From CAWDLX01 sp046728155 (lineage in GTDB: Bacteria; Actinomycetota; Actinomycetes; Mycobacteriales; Micromonosporaceae): a stretch of DNA of 64,000 bases. Each line of letters begins with the position of its first letter. Within the stretch, counting starts at the first letter, position 1. Under the pieces are notes generated by a model, which was not told the DNA's origin, ran no database searches, and worked only from the letters and a program-made list of their open reading frames with translations. The DNA lies in assembly GCA_046728155.1 (NCBI GenBank), contig JBKPDY010000023.1, positions 36,496 to 100,495 of the forward strand. Reading direction: 5' to 3'. Below, piece by piece: positions 1 to 8,200 of this stretch. A program made the translations under genes and the position numbers.

Positions 1-1027
1 CCCGCAGCCGGCCGTAAACAAGCTTGTCGAACACCGCGTGCTGGGTACGAAGCAGCAGGCCGGGGCCGCGTGGGGAGTCCAGCGCCTCGCTGTAAGCGAT
101 GGCCACCCGCTCCGCCCGGTCGAAGATCGCGCCTCGGCCGTCCGCGTGCGCCCGTTGTCTGGCCGTGTTGTAGACCTTCTCGAACGCCCGCGGGACCGAG
201 AGCACGAATGTCGGACGGAACGCCTGGAGGTCGTTCACCAGGTTCTTCACGTCGGGGGAATACGCCGTATAGACGCGGGTTTGCACCACTCCGACCTGAA
301 TCAACCGGGCGAAGCTGTGCGCCAGCGGCAGGAACAACAGCGTCGACGCACCCTCGTAGAACAGGTTGTCCATACCGGGGATCGCGTTGGCGATGTCGCC
401 GTAGATGTTGCGGTGCGTGAGCATGCACCCCTTGGGCCGGCCGGTGGTGCCACTGGTATAGATGATCGTGGCGAGGTCGTCGGCGCGACGGGACCGTCGT
501 CTATGCTCCACCTCGTCGGCGGGAACCGGTCGACCCGTCTCGACGAGCTCGTCGACGGCCGGCTTTTCCCCGGCAGCGGGCTCGACACACCAGACGCGGG
601 TGAGGCCGGGCAGCTTGTCCCGGACGCCGGCGACGGCCGCCACGTGTGTCGGGTTCTCCACGAAGCAGGCGACCGCACCCGAGTCGGCGAGGATCCACTG
701 GATCTGGTCGGCGCTCGATGTCTCGTAGATCGGGACCGTGACGGCACCGGCGGCCCAGATCGCGTAATCGATGAGAGTCCATTCGTACCGGGTCCGGCTC
801 ATGAGGGCGACCCGGTCGCCGGGTGAGACACCGGCGGCGATGATGCCGCACGCCACGGCGACGACGTCGTCGCGGAACTGGCGACAGGTCACGTCCGCCC
901 AGCCGGTTGGAGTCCGGCGACCGAACTGTGGCGTCTCCGGGTGGTCTTCGGCGTTGTCCCAGACCGGATCGGTCAGGTTGGTGACATCACCGACGGTCAC
1001 TACCGACGGAACCGAAAACTCGCGCAC
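1..1027 (-). CDS. Long-chain acyl-CoA synthetase (AMP-forming), partial
   Basis: The gene runs off the left edge; about 342 N-terminal residues are visible on the minus strand. The class activates fatty acids to acyl-CoA through an acyl-adenylate. The adenylate-forming P-loop motif IIYTSGTTGRPKGCMLTHRN is clear near residue 200, followed by FLPLAHSFARL, typical of the FadD15/FAA1 long-chain branch. I chose the GTG at 1025-1027 because GAGGAG (1033-1038) lies five bases upstream and the N-terminus (VREFSVPSVVTVGD) resembles the family. It is divergent from the SDR gene at 1151. The C-terminal lid domain and catalytic Lys are outside the window, so substrate length is inferred from family only. 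Confidence 0.9.
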   Translation of the reverse strand, partial: MREFSVPSVVTVGDVTNLTDPVWDNAEDHPETPQFGRRTPTGWADVTCRQFRDDVVAVACGIIAAGVSPGDRVALMSRTRYEWTLIDYAIWAAGAVTVPIYETSSADQIQWILADSGAVACFVENPTHVAAVAGVRDKLPGLTRVWCVEPAAGEKPAVDELVETGRPVPADEVEHRRRSRRADDLATIIYTSGTTGRPKGCMLTHRNIYGDIANAIPGMDNLFYEGASTLLFLPLAHSFARLIQVGVVQTRVYTAYSPDVKNLVNDLQAFRPTFVLSVPRAFEKVYNTARQRAHADGRGAIFDRAERVAIAYSEALDSPRGPGLLLRTQHAVFDKLVYGRLR

Positions 1028-1150
1028 AGCTACTCCTCGTGTACCAGACTCCCGGTGGAGAACCTACCCGGCCGGCCGGCGTGTGAACTACGTTGAGGAT
1101 CGGCGGGATTTCGCACGGTAGCCATCAGGGCGCGTCGCTAGGAGGTGTTC

Positions 1151-1831
1151 ATGACCGGAACGGTCCTGGTGACCGGCGCATCCGGAGGGTTGGGGACCGC
1201 GGTCGCCGCCCGCCTCGTCGCGGACGGGTGGCGGGTGGTCGCGCCGGTGCGGGGTGAGTCCGAACAGGTCGTGCCAGGTGTCCTCACCGTTCAAGCTGAC
1301 CTGACCGACGTGAGCGATGTCGCCGGGGCCGTCGCGGCCGCGTCGGCCGAGCCGGACTCGCCGCTACGGGCCGTCGTCAACCTCGTCGGCGGCTACACCG
1401 CAGGTGGTCGAGTGCACGAGACCCCGGTCGATTCATTCGAGGCTCAACTGCGGCTCAACCTGCGCCCCACGTACCTCGTCACGGCGGCCGCGCTACCTCA
1501 TCTCATCGCCTCCGGTGGCGGGTCGGTCGTATGCGTGAGCTCCCGTGCCGCGCTGCGCCCGTTCCCCGGTGCCGCCGGATACATCACCGCCAAGGCAGGC
1601 GTGCTGGCCTTTGTCGACGCCGTAGCGGTCGAGTACCGCAACGATCTCGTCCGGGCCAACGCCGTCCTTCCCAGCATCATCGACACACCGGCCAACCGAG
1701 CGGCCCAGCCGGGCGCAGACTTCTCCGCCTGGGTCCGGCCGGCGCAGATCGCCGAGGTCATCTCGTACCTCTGCTCGGACGCGTCGGCGGTTACCTCCGG
1801 CGCACATGTTCCGGTGTACGGCCAGGCGTGA
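1151..1831 (+). CDS. SDR-family NAD(P)-dependent oxidoreductase
   Basis: A 226-residue classical short-chain dehydrogenase/reductase. The Rossmann nucleotide loop TGASGGLG is at residues 8-15, the catalytic Ser is in CVSSRAAL, and the YITAK motif supplies the catalytic Tyr and Lys. The length is slightly short for the family (about 250), with a reduced C-terminal lobe. The ATG at 1151 is preferred over the in-frame GTG at 1145 because AGGAGG (1140-1145) overlaps the latter and is ideally spaced for the former. The substrate cannot be read from the sequence. It is divergent from the acyl-CoA ligase, so the two may share the 1028-1150 control region. Confidence 0.9.
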   Translation: MTGTVLVTGASGGLGTAVAARLVADGWRVVAPVRGESEQVVPGVLTVQADLTDVSDVAGAVAAASAEPDSPLRAVVNLVGGYTAGGRVHETPVDSFEAQLRLNLRPTYLVTAAALPHLIASGGGSVVCVSSRAALRPFPGAAGYITAKAGVLAFVDAVAVEYRNDLVRANAVLPSIIDTPANRAAQPGADFSAWVRPAQIAEVISYLCSDASAVTSGAHVPVYGQA

Positions 1832-2040
1832 CGTCGCCCGGACAGCGGTGATGCTTCCCGAGGAACGCCAATCGGCGGTGCCGGCCGCCAGCCCATCCAC
1901 ATGCCACTCGGCATCCGAACACCCCTCGCGATAAGCAAAGGCTCTGAACTGGGGGAGTGGACCCGTGCGCGTTGTCGCCGCCTGGACCCGTGAGTTGCCC
2001 GGTGCACATCCGGGCCCTCGGATAGCGGTAACCTCGGCAA

Positions 2041-2496
2041 ATGACCGACACTTCCACCCAGTCGATCGTGATCCACGCGTCGCCGGAGCAGGTGGCGGCC
2101 GTGATCTGCGACTTCCCGCGGTACCCGGAATGGGTGAGCGCGACGAAGTCGGTGGAGGTGCTCGAGGAGTACGAGGACGGGTACGCGAGCCAGGTCAGGT
2201 TCGACCTGGACGCCGGACTGGTCAGCGATGAGTACACACTGGCTTACGAGTACGCCCAGGACATCTCGCGTATCGAATGGCACCTTGTCGAACCGTCGCG
2301 GATGCAGACGGCGCAGGTCGGCTCGTACGACATCGTCGACAACGGCGATGGGTCGGTGACCGTCACGTACACCCTCTCGGTCGACCTCGCGATCGGGATG
2401 CTGGGCATGTTCAAGCGCAAAGCGGAGAAAGTGATCATGGATACCGCACTGAACGAGCTGAAGCGCCGTGTGGAATCACTCGACGCGGGAAGGTAG
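2041..2496 (+). CDS. SRPBCC-fold (START-like, cyclase/dehydrase) protein
   Basis: A 151-residue protein of the SRPBCC/polyketide cyclase-dehydrase superfamily, a helix-grip fold with a hydrophobic ligand pocket. The N-terminal IVIHASPEQVAAVICDFPRY followed by YPEWV is the typical opening strand-helix signature. No catalytic residues can be assigned and the ligand is unknown. It is followed after five bases by the DUF5304 gene and then glucokinase, so the three probably form one transcript; I recall the same trio around glkA in Streptomyces (inference, not checked). The ATG at 2041 has only a weak ribosome-binding site. Confidence 0.85.
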   Translation: MTDTSTQSIVIHASPEQVAAVICDFPRYPEWVSATKSVEVLEEYEDGYASQVRFDLDAGLVSDEYTLAYEYAQDISRIEWHLVEPSRMQTAQVGSYDIVDNGDGSVTVTYTLSVDLAIGMLGMFKRKAEKVIMDTALNELKRRVESLDAGR

Positions 2497-2501
2497 GAGA
2501 C

Positions 2502-3182
2502 GTGCGCCATGACCCTGTCCGGAACGAGGCCGAGCGTCTCGTCTCCGCCGCCATAGCGGCGGTCTCCCTGGCCGCGCGCAGCCTACCGAGCAGCGGAAGC
2601 CGCGCCATCGCGACGGGTAGCAACGAGTGCTGCGTCTGCCCGGTTTGCCGCATGATCGCGAGCATGCGCGACCCGCGTGTCGAGGTGGCCGAGCGGCTGG
2701 CCACCGGGGCGGGAGACCTCGCAACCGCTGTCACCGGCGTACTCCGCATGCTGGCGCAGGGTGCCGGTCGGGCGCGCGGCGGCTCTGCACACGCCGACGA
2801 GGATTACCGCGAACGGGAAGGCGACGAATTCTGGGAGTCCATGCGGCGCAGGGCCGCCGATGCCGCCCGCGCCGCCGCGCAGGCTAGCCGCCCCAGCCCG
2901 GCGGACGACACGTGGCGGCAGGCCACCAGCGCGCCGGCCACCAAGCCGATGGCGAAGAAAGCGATCGCCAAGACGGTGCCGAGGCAGGCCGTCTCGGGGA
3001 ACGCCGTAGCCCAAAGGCCCGCCGCCGAAAGGCCCGTGGCGAAGAAGGCGGTGGCGAAGAAGGCGGTGGCGAAGAAGGCGGTGGCGAAGAAGGCGGTGGC
3101 GAAGAAGGCGGTGGGGAAGAAGGCCGTGGCCGCGAAGGCGGTGAAGAAGGCGCCCCCGCCTGGTGCCCCGGAGCGTGACTAG
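2502..3182 (+). CDS. DUF5304-like protein with a Lys/Ala-rich tail
   Basis: A 226-residue protein of unknown function. An N-terminal helical part contains a Cys cluster (ECCVCPVC, about residues 44-51) that could bind metal, then a helix-rich middle, then a tail of repeated VAKKA units resembling histone H1-like DNA-binding tails. The GTG at 2502 is chosen because GGTAGGAG lies just upstream (2492-2499) and because longer frames would run into the SRPBCC gene. The stop overlaps the next start (TAGTG at 3180-3184), so translation is probably coupled to glucokinase. I recognise the core as the actinobacterial DUF5304 type; a nucleic-acid role for the tail is inference. Confidence 0.75.
   Translation: MRHDPVRNEAERLVSAAIAAVSLAARSLPSSGSRAIATGSNECCVCPVCRMIASMRDPRVEVAERLATGAGDLATAVTGVLRMLAQGAGRARGGSAHADEDYREREGDEFWESMRRRAADAARAAAQASRPSPADDTWRQATSAPATKPMAKKAIAKTVPRQAVSGNAVAQRPAAERPVAKKAVAKKAVAKKAVAKKAVAKKAVGKKAVAAKAVKKAPPPGAPERD
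3036..3140 (+). repeat. Seven 15-base tandem units encoding VAKKA
   Basis: Five identical 15-mers (gtggcgaagaaggcg) run from 3036 to 3110, then two diverged units to 3140. The period is a multiple of three, so copy-number change would lengthen or shorten the basic tail of the DUF5304 protein without a frameshift. Confidence 0.95.
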
Positions 3183-4123
3183 TGCTCACCATCGGAGTCG
3201 ACATCGGAGGTACGAAGGTCCTCGGCGGGGTGGTTGACGAGGACGGAGAGCTGCTCGCTCAGGCCCGCAGGGAGACTCCGGCCGACGACAGCAGCCGGAC
3301 GCTGGACTACATCGTCGAGGTGATCGACGAGTTGAGTAGCGGCCGCGAGATCGCCGCCGTAGGCATCGGGGCGGCGGGCTGGATCGACGATAAACGATCC
3401 CGGGTGCTGTTCGCGCCGAACCTCGCCTGGCGCAACGAACCGCTGCGGGACACGTTGGCGGCGCGGGTCGGGTACCCGGTCGTGGTCGAGAACGACGGCA
3501 ACGCGGCCGCCTGGGCCGAATTCCGTTTCGGCGCCGCCCGTTACGCGTCGGGATCGACGGTCCTGGTGACGATCGGGACCGGGATCGGTGGTGGGATCAT
3601 CATCGGCGGGGAGATCATCAGAGGGGCATTCGGGGTCGCCGCCGAACCGGGCCACATCACGATGATCGTCGGCGGGCGGGCATGCCCGTGCGGACGTCGT
3701 GGCTGCCTGGAGCAGTACGCGAGCGGCACTGCGCTGGTCCGGGCCGCCCGCGAACGGTCCGCGCTCGACCCGGTCGGATCGACCCATCTCGTCGATCTGG
3801 CCGGCGGTGACATCGAGGCGATCGAGGGCGAACACGTGACCCGGGCAGCCCGTGATGGCGACCCGGTGGCGCTCGCCTCGTTCGACGAGATCGCCCGGTG
3901 GCTCGGAGCCGGCCTGGCCGATCTCACATATCTGCTCGATCCAGAGGTACTCGTGGTCGGCGGCGGTGTGGTCGACGCCGGTAATCTCCTGATGGAGCCG
4001 ACCCGGGCCGCTTACGCCGAGTCGTTGGGCGCGCGCGGCAGTCTCGCGGTGGCACCGGTCGTGGCGGCGACGCTGGGTAGCGCGGCCGGTGTGGTCGGGG
4101 CCGCGGACCTGGCCAGGCGATGA
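3182..4123 (+). CDS. glkA: ROK-family glucokinase
   Basis: A 313-residue cytoplasmic ATP-dependent glucokinase of the ROK family; phosphorylates glucose to glucose-6-phosphate and in Streptomyces relatives also mediates carbon catabolite repression. The phosphate-binding DIGGTK is at residues 7-12, ENDGNAAAWAE carries the catalytic Asp, TIGTGIGGG is the second phosphate motif, and EPGH followed by the zinc-binding CPCGRRGCLEQ matches the ROK signature. Length is normal for the family. It starts on a GTG overlapping the stop of the DUF5304 gene, and the next gene begins only four bases after its stop, so it sits inside a compact operon. Confidence 0.95.
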   Translation: MLTIGVDIGGTKVLGGVVDEDGELLAQARRETPADDSSRTLDYIVEVIDELSSGREIAAVGIGAAGWIDDKRSRVLFAPNLAWRNEPLRDTLAARVGYPVVVENDGNAAAWAEFRFGAARYASGSTVLVTIGTGIGGGIIIGGEIIRGAFGVAAEPGHITMIVGGRACPCGRRGCLEQYASGTALVRAARERSALDPVGSTHLVDLAGGDIEAIEGEHVTRAARDGDPVALASFDEIARWLGAGLADLTYLLDPEVLVVGGGVVDAGNLLMEPTRAAYAESLGARGSLAVAPVVAATLGSAAGVVGAADLARR

Positions 4124-4127
4124 AGTG

Positions 4128-4736
4128 ATGCCGCGGTTGCGTCTCGTCTCGTGCAACGTCGGGGGCCTCCGCGCGGCACAGGTCGCAGCCATCGTGCGAC
4201 CGCTGCGGCCCGACATCGTCGTGATTCAACAGGGGCCCTGGCGACTGCGGTGGCGGACGCCGACGGCCAACCTGGCCGCCGCACTCGGTCTGGTCCACGC
4301 GGGCGGAGGCAAGCCGTCGGTCGGCAACGCCTTGCTGGTACGGCTGCGGGTGCAGATCGAGTCGGAGACGCCGATCCGCTTTCCCCTGGTACCGGGGCGG
4401 CCGATGCGCGGCGCCCTGATCTCGCGATGTCGGCTCGGCGAATCGCGCCTCGTCGTCGTCGGCGCCAGGCTGGCCGACGATCCGGACGAACGGGCGGCGC
4501 AGCGGGCGATCCTGGCGCGAACGCTTCGCGGCACCACCGACCCGGTCGTGGTGTGCGGGGATCTCATCCCTCCGCTTGACGGCTTCGTTCAATGGGGTGC
4601 CGGTCCGGCGGTGATCCTGGCCGCGGCCGGGATGTGCGTCGGGCCGGTCGAGGCGCCGGACGACCATGGAGCCATGGCGGTCGACATCACGCTCGGCACC
4701 GAGCCCAGATTCCCCACGACGGTCCCGACTCAATAG
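4128..4736 (+). CDS. Degenerate endonuclease/exonuclease/phosphatase-fold protein
   Basis: About 202 residues with the outline of the EEP (exonuclease III/DNase I/phosphatase) fold: SCNVGGL near the N-terminus, a VVVCGDL strand about two-thirds along and DDHGAM near the C-terminus. Key metal and catalytic residues of active members are not conserved: the usual Glu after the second strand is Gln (IQQGPW), GDFN reads GDLI, and the catalytic His strand reads GARLADD. It may be a non-catalytic relative or have a changed chemistry. ATG 4128 is chosen, with GTG 4125 an alternative; the gene starts right after glkA and is probably co-transcribed with it. Confidence 0.7.
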   Translation: MPRLRLVSCNVGGLRAAQVAAIVRPLRPDIVVIQQGPWRLRWRTPTANLAAALGLVHAGGGKPSVGNALLVRLRVQIESETPIRFPLVPGRPMRGALISRCRLGESRLVVVGARLADDPDERAAQRAILARTLRGTTDPVVVCGDLIPPLDGFVQWGAGPAVILAAAGMCVGPVEAPDDHGAMAVDITLGTEPRFPTTVPTQ

Positions 4737-4795
4737 GATCGCCGGAAGGCCCGCGCGCGGGCGGCTGGGTAGGTATCGACTGGGGAGGAGCCCGC

Positions 4796-6178
4796 GTGAG
4801 CATCGACCACGCCGGGGCGACGACGGTCTGGAGCGGCGGGACGCAGGTGCACGACCGGGCCGACAACATCTGTGTGATCGGCGCCGGGGCGGCCGGACTG
4901 ACCACGATCAAGAATTTGCGCGAGTACGGGTTCGGCGTGGACTGTTTCGAACGGGAGATCAACGTCGGTGGCGCGTGGAACTGGCGCAGCGCTCGAAGTC
5001 CGATGTACGCCAGCACGCACCTCATCTCCTCCAAGCCGTTCACCCAGTACCCCGACTTCCCGATGCCCGACTCCTGGCCGGACTATCCACACCACTCACA
5101 GGTCATGGCGTATCTCGAGCGCTACGCCGACCACTTTGGACTCCGGGAGCACGTGTGGTTCGGAACCGAGGTGACGAAGGTCGAGCCGACCGTTGACGGG
5201 CGCTGGGACGTGACCACGAGTGGCGGTGGCGCCCCGAACCGTACCCGGCGCTACGCCGCGGTCGCGATCGCCAACGGCCACAACTGGTCGCCGAAGATGC
5301 CGTCGTACGAGGGTTTGGCCGACTTCAGGGGCGAGGTCATCCATGCCTCGCTGTACAAGGACGCATCACAGCTGCGGGGACGCAAGGTACTCGTCGTCGG
5401 GGCCGGCAACTCCGGCTGCGACATCGCCGTCGAGGCGGCCCAACAGGCGGCCCGATGTTGGCATTCCAGCCGACGCGGATACTGGTACGCGCCGAAGTAC
5501 GCCTACGGTCGACCGTCCGATCAGGTCAACGACTTCGTCCTGTCGATGCGCGTGCCGCTTCGGCTCCGGCAGTGGCTCTTCCATCGCACGATGCGTCGGA
5601 CGGTTGGCGATCTGACCAGGTTCGGCCTCCCCGAACCCGATCACCGTATCTACGAGACGCACCCGATCGCGAACAGCCAGCTGGTCTACTACCTCGGCCA
5701 TGGGTCGATCACCGCGGTGCCGGACGTCGTGCGGTTCACCCGCGACTCGGTCGAGTTCGCCGACGGGCGGATGGCCGAGCCGGAGCTCGTCATCCTCGCC
5801 ACCGGGTACCTGCCCCGATTCGAGTTCCTCGCGCCCGATGTGCTCAATGTGGACGCCGAGGGCCGGCCCCGCCTTTATCTGCATACGTTTCCGCCGGCGC
5901 ACCCCACCCTCGCCGTGATCGGCCTGCTCCAGCCGGACTCCGGCGTGTTCGCGCTGATGCACTGGCAGGCCGTGACGTTGGCGGCGTGGCTGCGGTTGCG
6001 CGAGTCCGCGCCCGGGCAGGCGGCCACGTTCTGGCAACGGCACCGCCGCGAGGTCTCTGGACGGTTCAACCGGGCCAAGGTGAAACAGTCGACGCGGCAC
6101 TGGTTCGAGATCGGTCACATCGATTACCTTCAGGCGCTGGAGAAGACGCTGGGTGAGATGGAGAAGGCAGCAGCATGA
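4796..6178 (+). CDS. Flavin-containing monooxygenase
   Basis: A 460-residue class B flavin monooxygenase. The FAD-binding GAGAAG is at residues 29-34, the FMO fingerprint FRGEVIHASLY begins at residue 177 (FxGxxxHxxxY), the second Rossmann motif VVGAGNSGCD lies around residue 200 for NADPH, and ATGYLP follows in the C-terminal half. Such enzymes oxygenate soft nucleophiles or, in some branches, perform Baeyer-Villiger oxidation; the substrate is not visible. The GTG at 4796 has GGGGAGGAG (4782-4790) upstream. The stop overlaps the ATG of a 77-base-family repeat, which in turn overlaps the start of the next gene. Confidence 0.93.
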   Translation: MSIDHAGATTVWSGGTQVHDRADNICVIGAGAAGLTTIKNLREYGFGVDCFEREINVGGAWNWRSARSPMYASTHLISSKPFTQYPDFPMPDSWPDYPHHSQVMAYLERYADHFGLREHVWFGTEVTKVEPTVDGRWDVTTSGGGAPNRTRRYAAVAIANGHNWSPKMPSYEGLADFRGEVIHASLYKDASQLRGRKVLVVGAGNSGCDIAVEAAQQAARCWHSSRRGYWYAPKYAYGRPSDQVNDFVLSMRVPLRLRQWLFHRTMRRTVGDLTRFGLPEPDHRIYETHPIANSQLVYYLGHGSITAVPDVVRFTRDSVEFADGRMAEPELVILATGYLPRFEFLAPDVLNVDAEGRPRLYLHTFPPAHPTLAVIGLLQPDSGVFALMHWQAVTLAAWLRLRESAPGQAATFWQRHRREVSGRFNRAKVKQSTRHWFEIGHIDYLQALEKTLGEMEKAAA

Positions 6179-6252
6179 CCGAGCCGACAGCGAGCGAGCA
6201 TCGCAGCGCCGCCAGGCAGCTGGGGAGCGAGCGCGGAGGCGTGGCAGCGTGA
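6175..6252 (+). repeat. RTGA-ended repeat unit (TEPTASEHR family), copy 1
   Basis: This unit fills the gap between the monooxygenase and the hydrolase. It begins with ATGA overlapping the upstream stop (TGA 6176-6178), encodes a 25-residue frame starting MTEPTASEHR and containing SERGG, and ends with GTGA overlapping the downstream start (GTG 6249-6251, TGA 6250-6252). Related units occur at 20063, 20140, 37343, 53067 and 63818. Whether the peptide is made is unknown. Confidence 0.85.
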
Positions 6253-7079
6253 CCGCCCGTTCGAAGATCTTCCGGTGGCGGGAGTGGACCGCGCCGATCA
6301 CGCCGGTCCCGCGCGAGGTCCTCACCTCGCAGCCGGCCGAGTCGACCGGAGTCTCCGAACTGGACGGTCACAAGGCACCGCTGCTCTTCGTGCCTGGGTA
6401 CGGCCACGGGGCCTGGATCTTCACCGAGCATTGGCTCGAGCACGCCGCCGAACGCGGCTATCCCGCGTACGCGATGAGTCTGCGTGGCCAGGGCGACAGC
6501 GGTACCGCGGACCGGACCAGCCTGCGCGCGTACACGCATGATGTCGTACAGGTCGCGGCCCGTCTGCCCCGCCGCTCTGTCCTCATTGGACACGGTACCG
6601 GCGGGCTGGCGGTTGCGTGCGCGCTCGCGCGGTATCCGGCTCGCGCCGGAGTGCTCGTCGGCCCGGTCTTCGGCGGTCTGCACACATTCGCCGCAGCTTT
6701 ACTGCACAACCCCGCCGGAACCGTTCCGGCGGTTTTCGGGGCGAGGTTGCGCCTGCGCCGACGACAGCTCTTCGGCCGCGAGATCGGTGGCGGCGAGGCC
6801 CGCCAGTACGCGCATCGGGTCGGCGGGGCGCCGGCGCCGATCGTGCAGTGGCAACTTCTGCTGCACCGACGGCCCGAGCCACCGGTGGGCGATGCGCCCG
6901 TACTCGTCGTCGGTTCCCCCGACGACCGCGTTGTCCCGCGCCGCGCCCTCGAGCGAGCAGCCAGGTTCTACGGCGGCGCCCCGCTGCTCTTCCCCGGGAT
7001 GGGTCACGACCTCATGCTCGAGCCCCGTTGGCAGGAGCCGCTCGATGCGATCCTGGACTGGCTCGACAAGACGCTCTGA
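6249..7079 (+). CDS. Alpha/beta hydrolase fold protein lacking the nucleophile Ser
   Basis: A 276-residue alpha/beta hydrolase. The oxyanion-loop strand LLFVPGYGHGAW, the acid-bearing SPDDRVVP and the His-bearing GMGHDLML are all present. At the nucleophile elbow, however, the motif is GHGTGG: residue 116, normally Ser, Asp or Cys, is Gly (codon ggt at 6594-6596). It may therefore be non-hydrolytic, or a cofactor-independent lyase/binding protein. It is translationally coupled to the flavin monooxygenase through the repeat unit, which suggests a joint pathway such as oxidation followed by processing of the product (inference). GTG 6249 is the most parsimonious start, overlapping the mini-frame stop. 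Confidence 0.85.
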   Translation: MTARSKIFRWREWTAPITPVPREVLTSQPAESTGVSELDGHKAPLLFVPGYGHGAWIFTEHWLEHAAERGYPAYAMSLRGQGDSGTADRTSLRAYTHDVVQVAARLPRRSVLIGHGTGGLAVACALARYPARAGVLVGPVFGGLHTFAAALLHNPAGTVPAVFGARLRLRRRQLFGREIGGGEARQYAHRVGGAPAPIVQWQLLLHRRPEPPVGDAPVLVVGSPDDRVVPRRALERAARFYGGAPLLFPGMGHDLMLEPRWQEPLDAILDWLDKTL

Positions 7080-7110
7080 CCGCTGCCGTCCACTGTCGAC
7101 AGATGGGCCA

Positions 7111-7995
7111 TCACACCCGGGCGCCGTCATCGGGGTCGGGGTCGTCATCGTCGTCGCCGGGCCGCAGCCGCCACACGAGCGCCGCGACGCCCGCGACGAC
7201 CGCCGTGAAGCCGAGCATCATGACCACGCTGTGCTCGATCGGCAACAGGTCGGGCTTGAGGAAGAAGATGAGCCCACCAACGATGCCGGCGACGCCGAGT
7301 GTCGTCGGCAGGGACGGCCGGGGGATCGGCGGCGGAGCCGGCGGCGTGTACCCATCCTCGTCAGCCAGGTCGGCGCCGAATGTGTCGAGACCGTCCAACA
7401 GCGACGGACCGTCCGGGTCGTACGGCTGGACCACCCACGACGAGGCCCGATCGGCCGGCCCGGTGTCACGCACGGAGACCTCGCCCGGCGGGTATCCGAC
7501 GACCTCGTCGGATCCGGCGTCCGCGTCCGTAGACGGATCCTCGGTCGGCGTGGGCGCACGCGCGGAGCGGCGCCGGTTCCCGGATTGGCCGACGTCCTCC
7601 GCCTCCGGCCAGGAGACCTCATCGGGTTCGGCGTCGTAGCCCGCCACGATCTCGGCCCAGATGTCTTCGGCCGAGCGCCGGACATCGGTACCCGTGGAGC
7701 CGTCGAGGAATGCGTCGCCGTCCGCTTCCGCCGCGAGGCGGGCCAGGTAGTTGCGCGCGGTCGCGAGATGCGTCCGGTCGACGTAGAGCCGATCGGTGGG
7801 GCGGTTGGGCAGCACGCTCGATCGGGTGAGCGGGTTGATGTCGGCGGAGGGGCGCAGGTACGCTGCGATGCCGTCCACCGCCAGTACGTCGAGGAGGTGC
7901 TCGCCGACGCGCGGGTCAACGTCGCCGGCGGCGGCGTAGTGGGCGGCACTCAAACCGTTGTCCCGCCGCCCATGTCGAGCGTCGCCGCTGGTCAC
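7111..7995 (-). CDS. Acidic membrane-anchored protein of unknown function
   Basis: 294 residues. The first half is soluble and acidic with conserved-looking WAEIVAGYDAEP and DRLYVDRTHLATAR segments; a proline-rich linker (PPAPPPIPRPS) leads to two predicted membrane helices (TLGVAGIVGGLIFFL and HSVVMMLGFTAVVAGVAALV) and an Asp-rich C-terminal tail. It resembles the small actinobacterial DUF308-type membrane proteins I know, but the match is loose. GTG 7995 is chosen over ATG 8037 and longer frames because GGGGAGGAG is six bases upstream (8002-8010). It is convergent with the hydrolase. Confidence 0.7.
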   Translation of the reverse strand: MTSGDARHGRRDNGLSAAHYAAAGDVDPRVGEHLLDVLAVDGIAAYLRPSADINPLTRSSVLPNRPTDRLYVDRTHLATARNYLARLAAEADGDAFLDGSTGTDVRRSAEDIWAEIVAGYDAEPDEVSWPEAEDVGQSGNRRRSARAPTPTEDPSTDADAGSDEVVGYPPGEVSVRDTGPADRASSWVVQPYDPDGPSLLDGLDTFGADLADEDGYTPPAPPPIPRPSLPTTLGVAGIVGGLIFFLKPDLLPIEHSVVMMLGFTAVVAGVAALVWRLRPGDDDDDPDPDDGARV

Positions 7996-8200
7996 CGCGG
8001 CCTCCTCCCCGTCGGGCGCTAACGGTGCAGCCCCCATTACCTGCGTCAGCCCGACCGTTGCATGGTGACAGCCGCAACGGTACTCGTTCGGAACGTCCGC
8101 CACTCGCCGCCGGGCGTCGTAGTGATCAACGGTCGTGCCGGGTGTGCGTTGTGCTTGATGTGGGGCATTCGTAGGCTCGGCCCACGGGACGTCGGCGTCG

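Noticed and set aside
4592..4795. Extended N-terminus for the flavin monooxygenase
   Set aside because: Would overlap the EEP gene and add a non-homologous, Arg-rich stretch; GTG 4796 has the ribosome-binding site.
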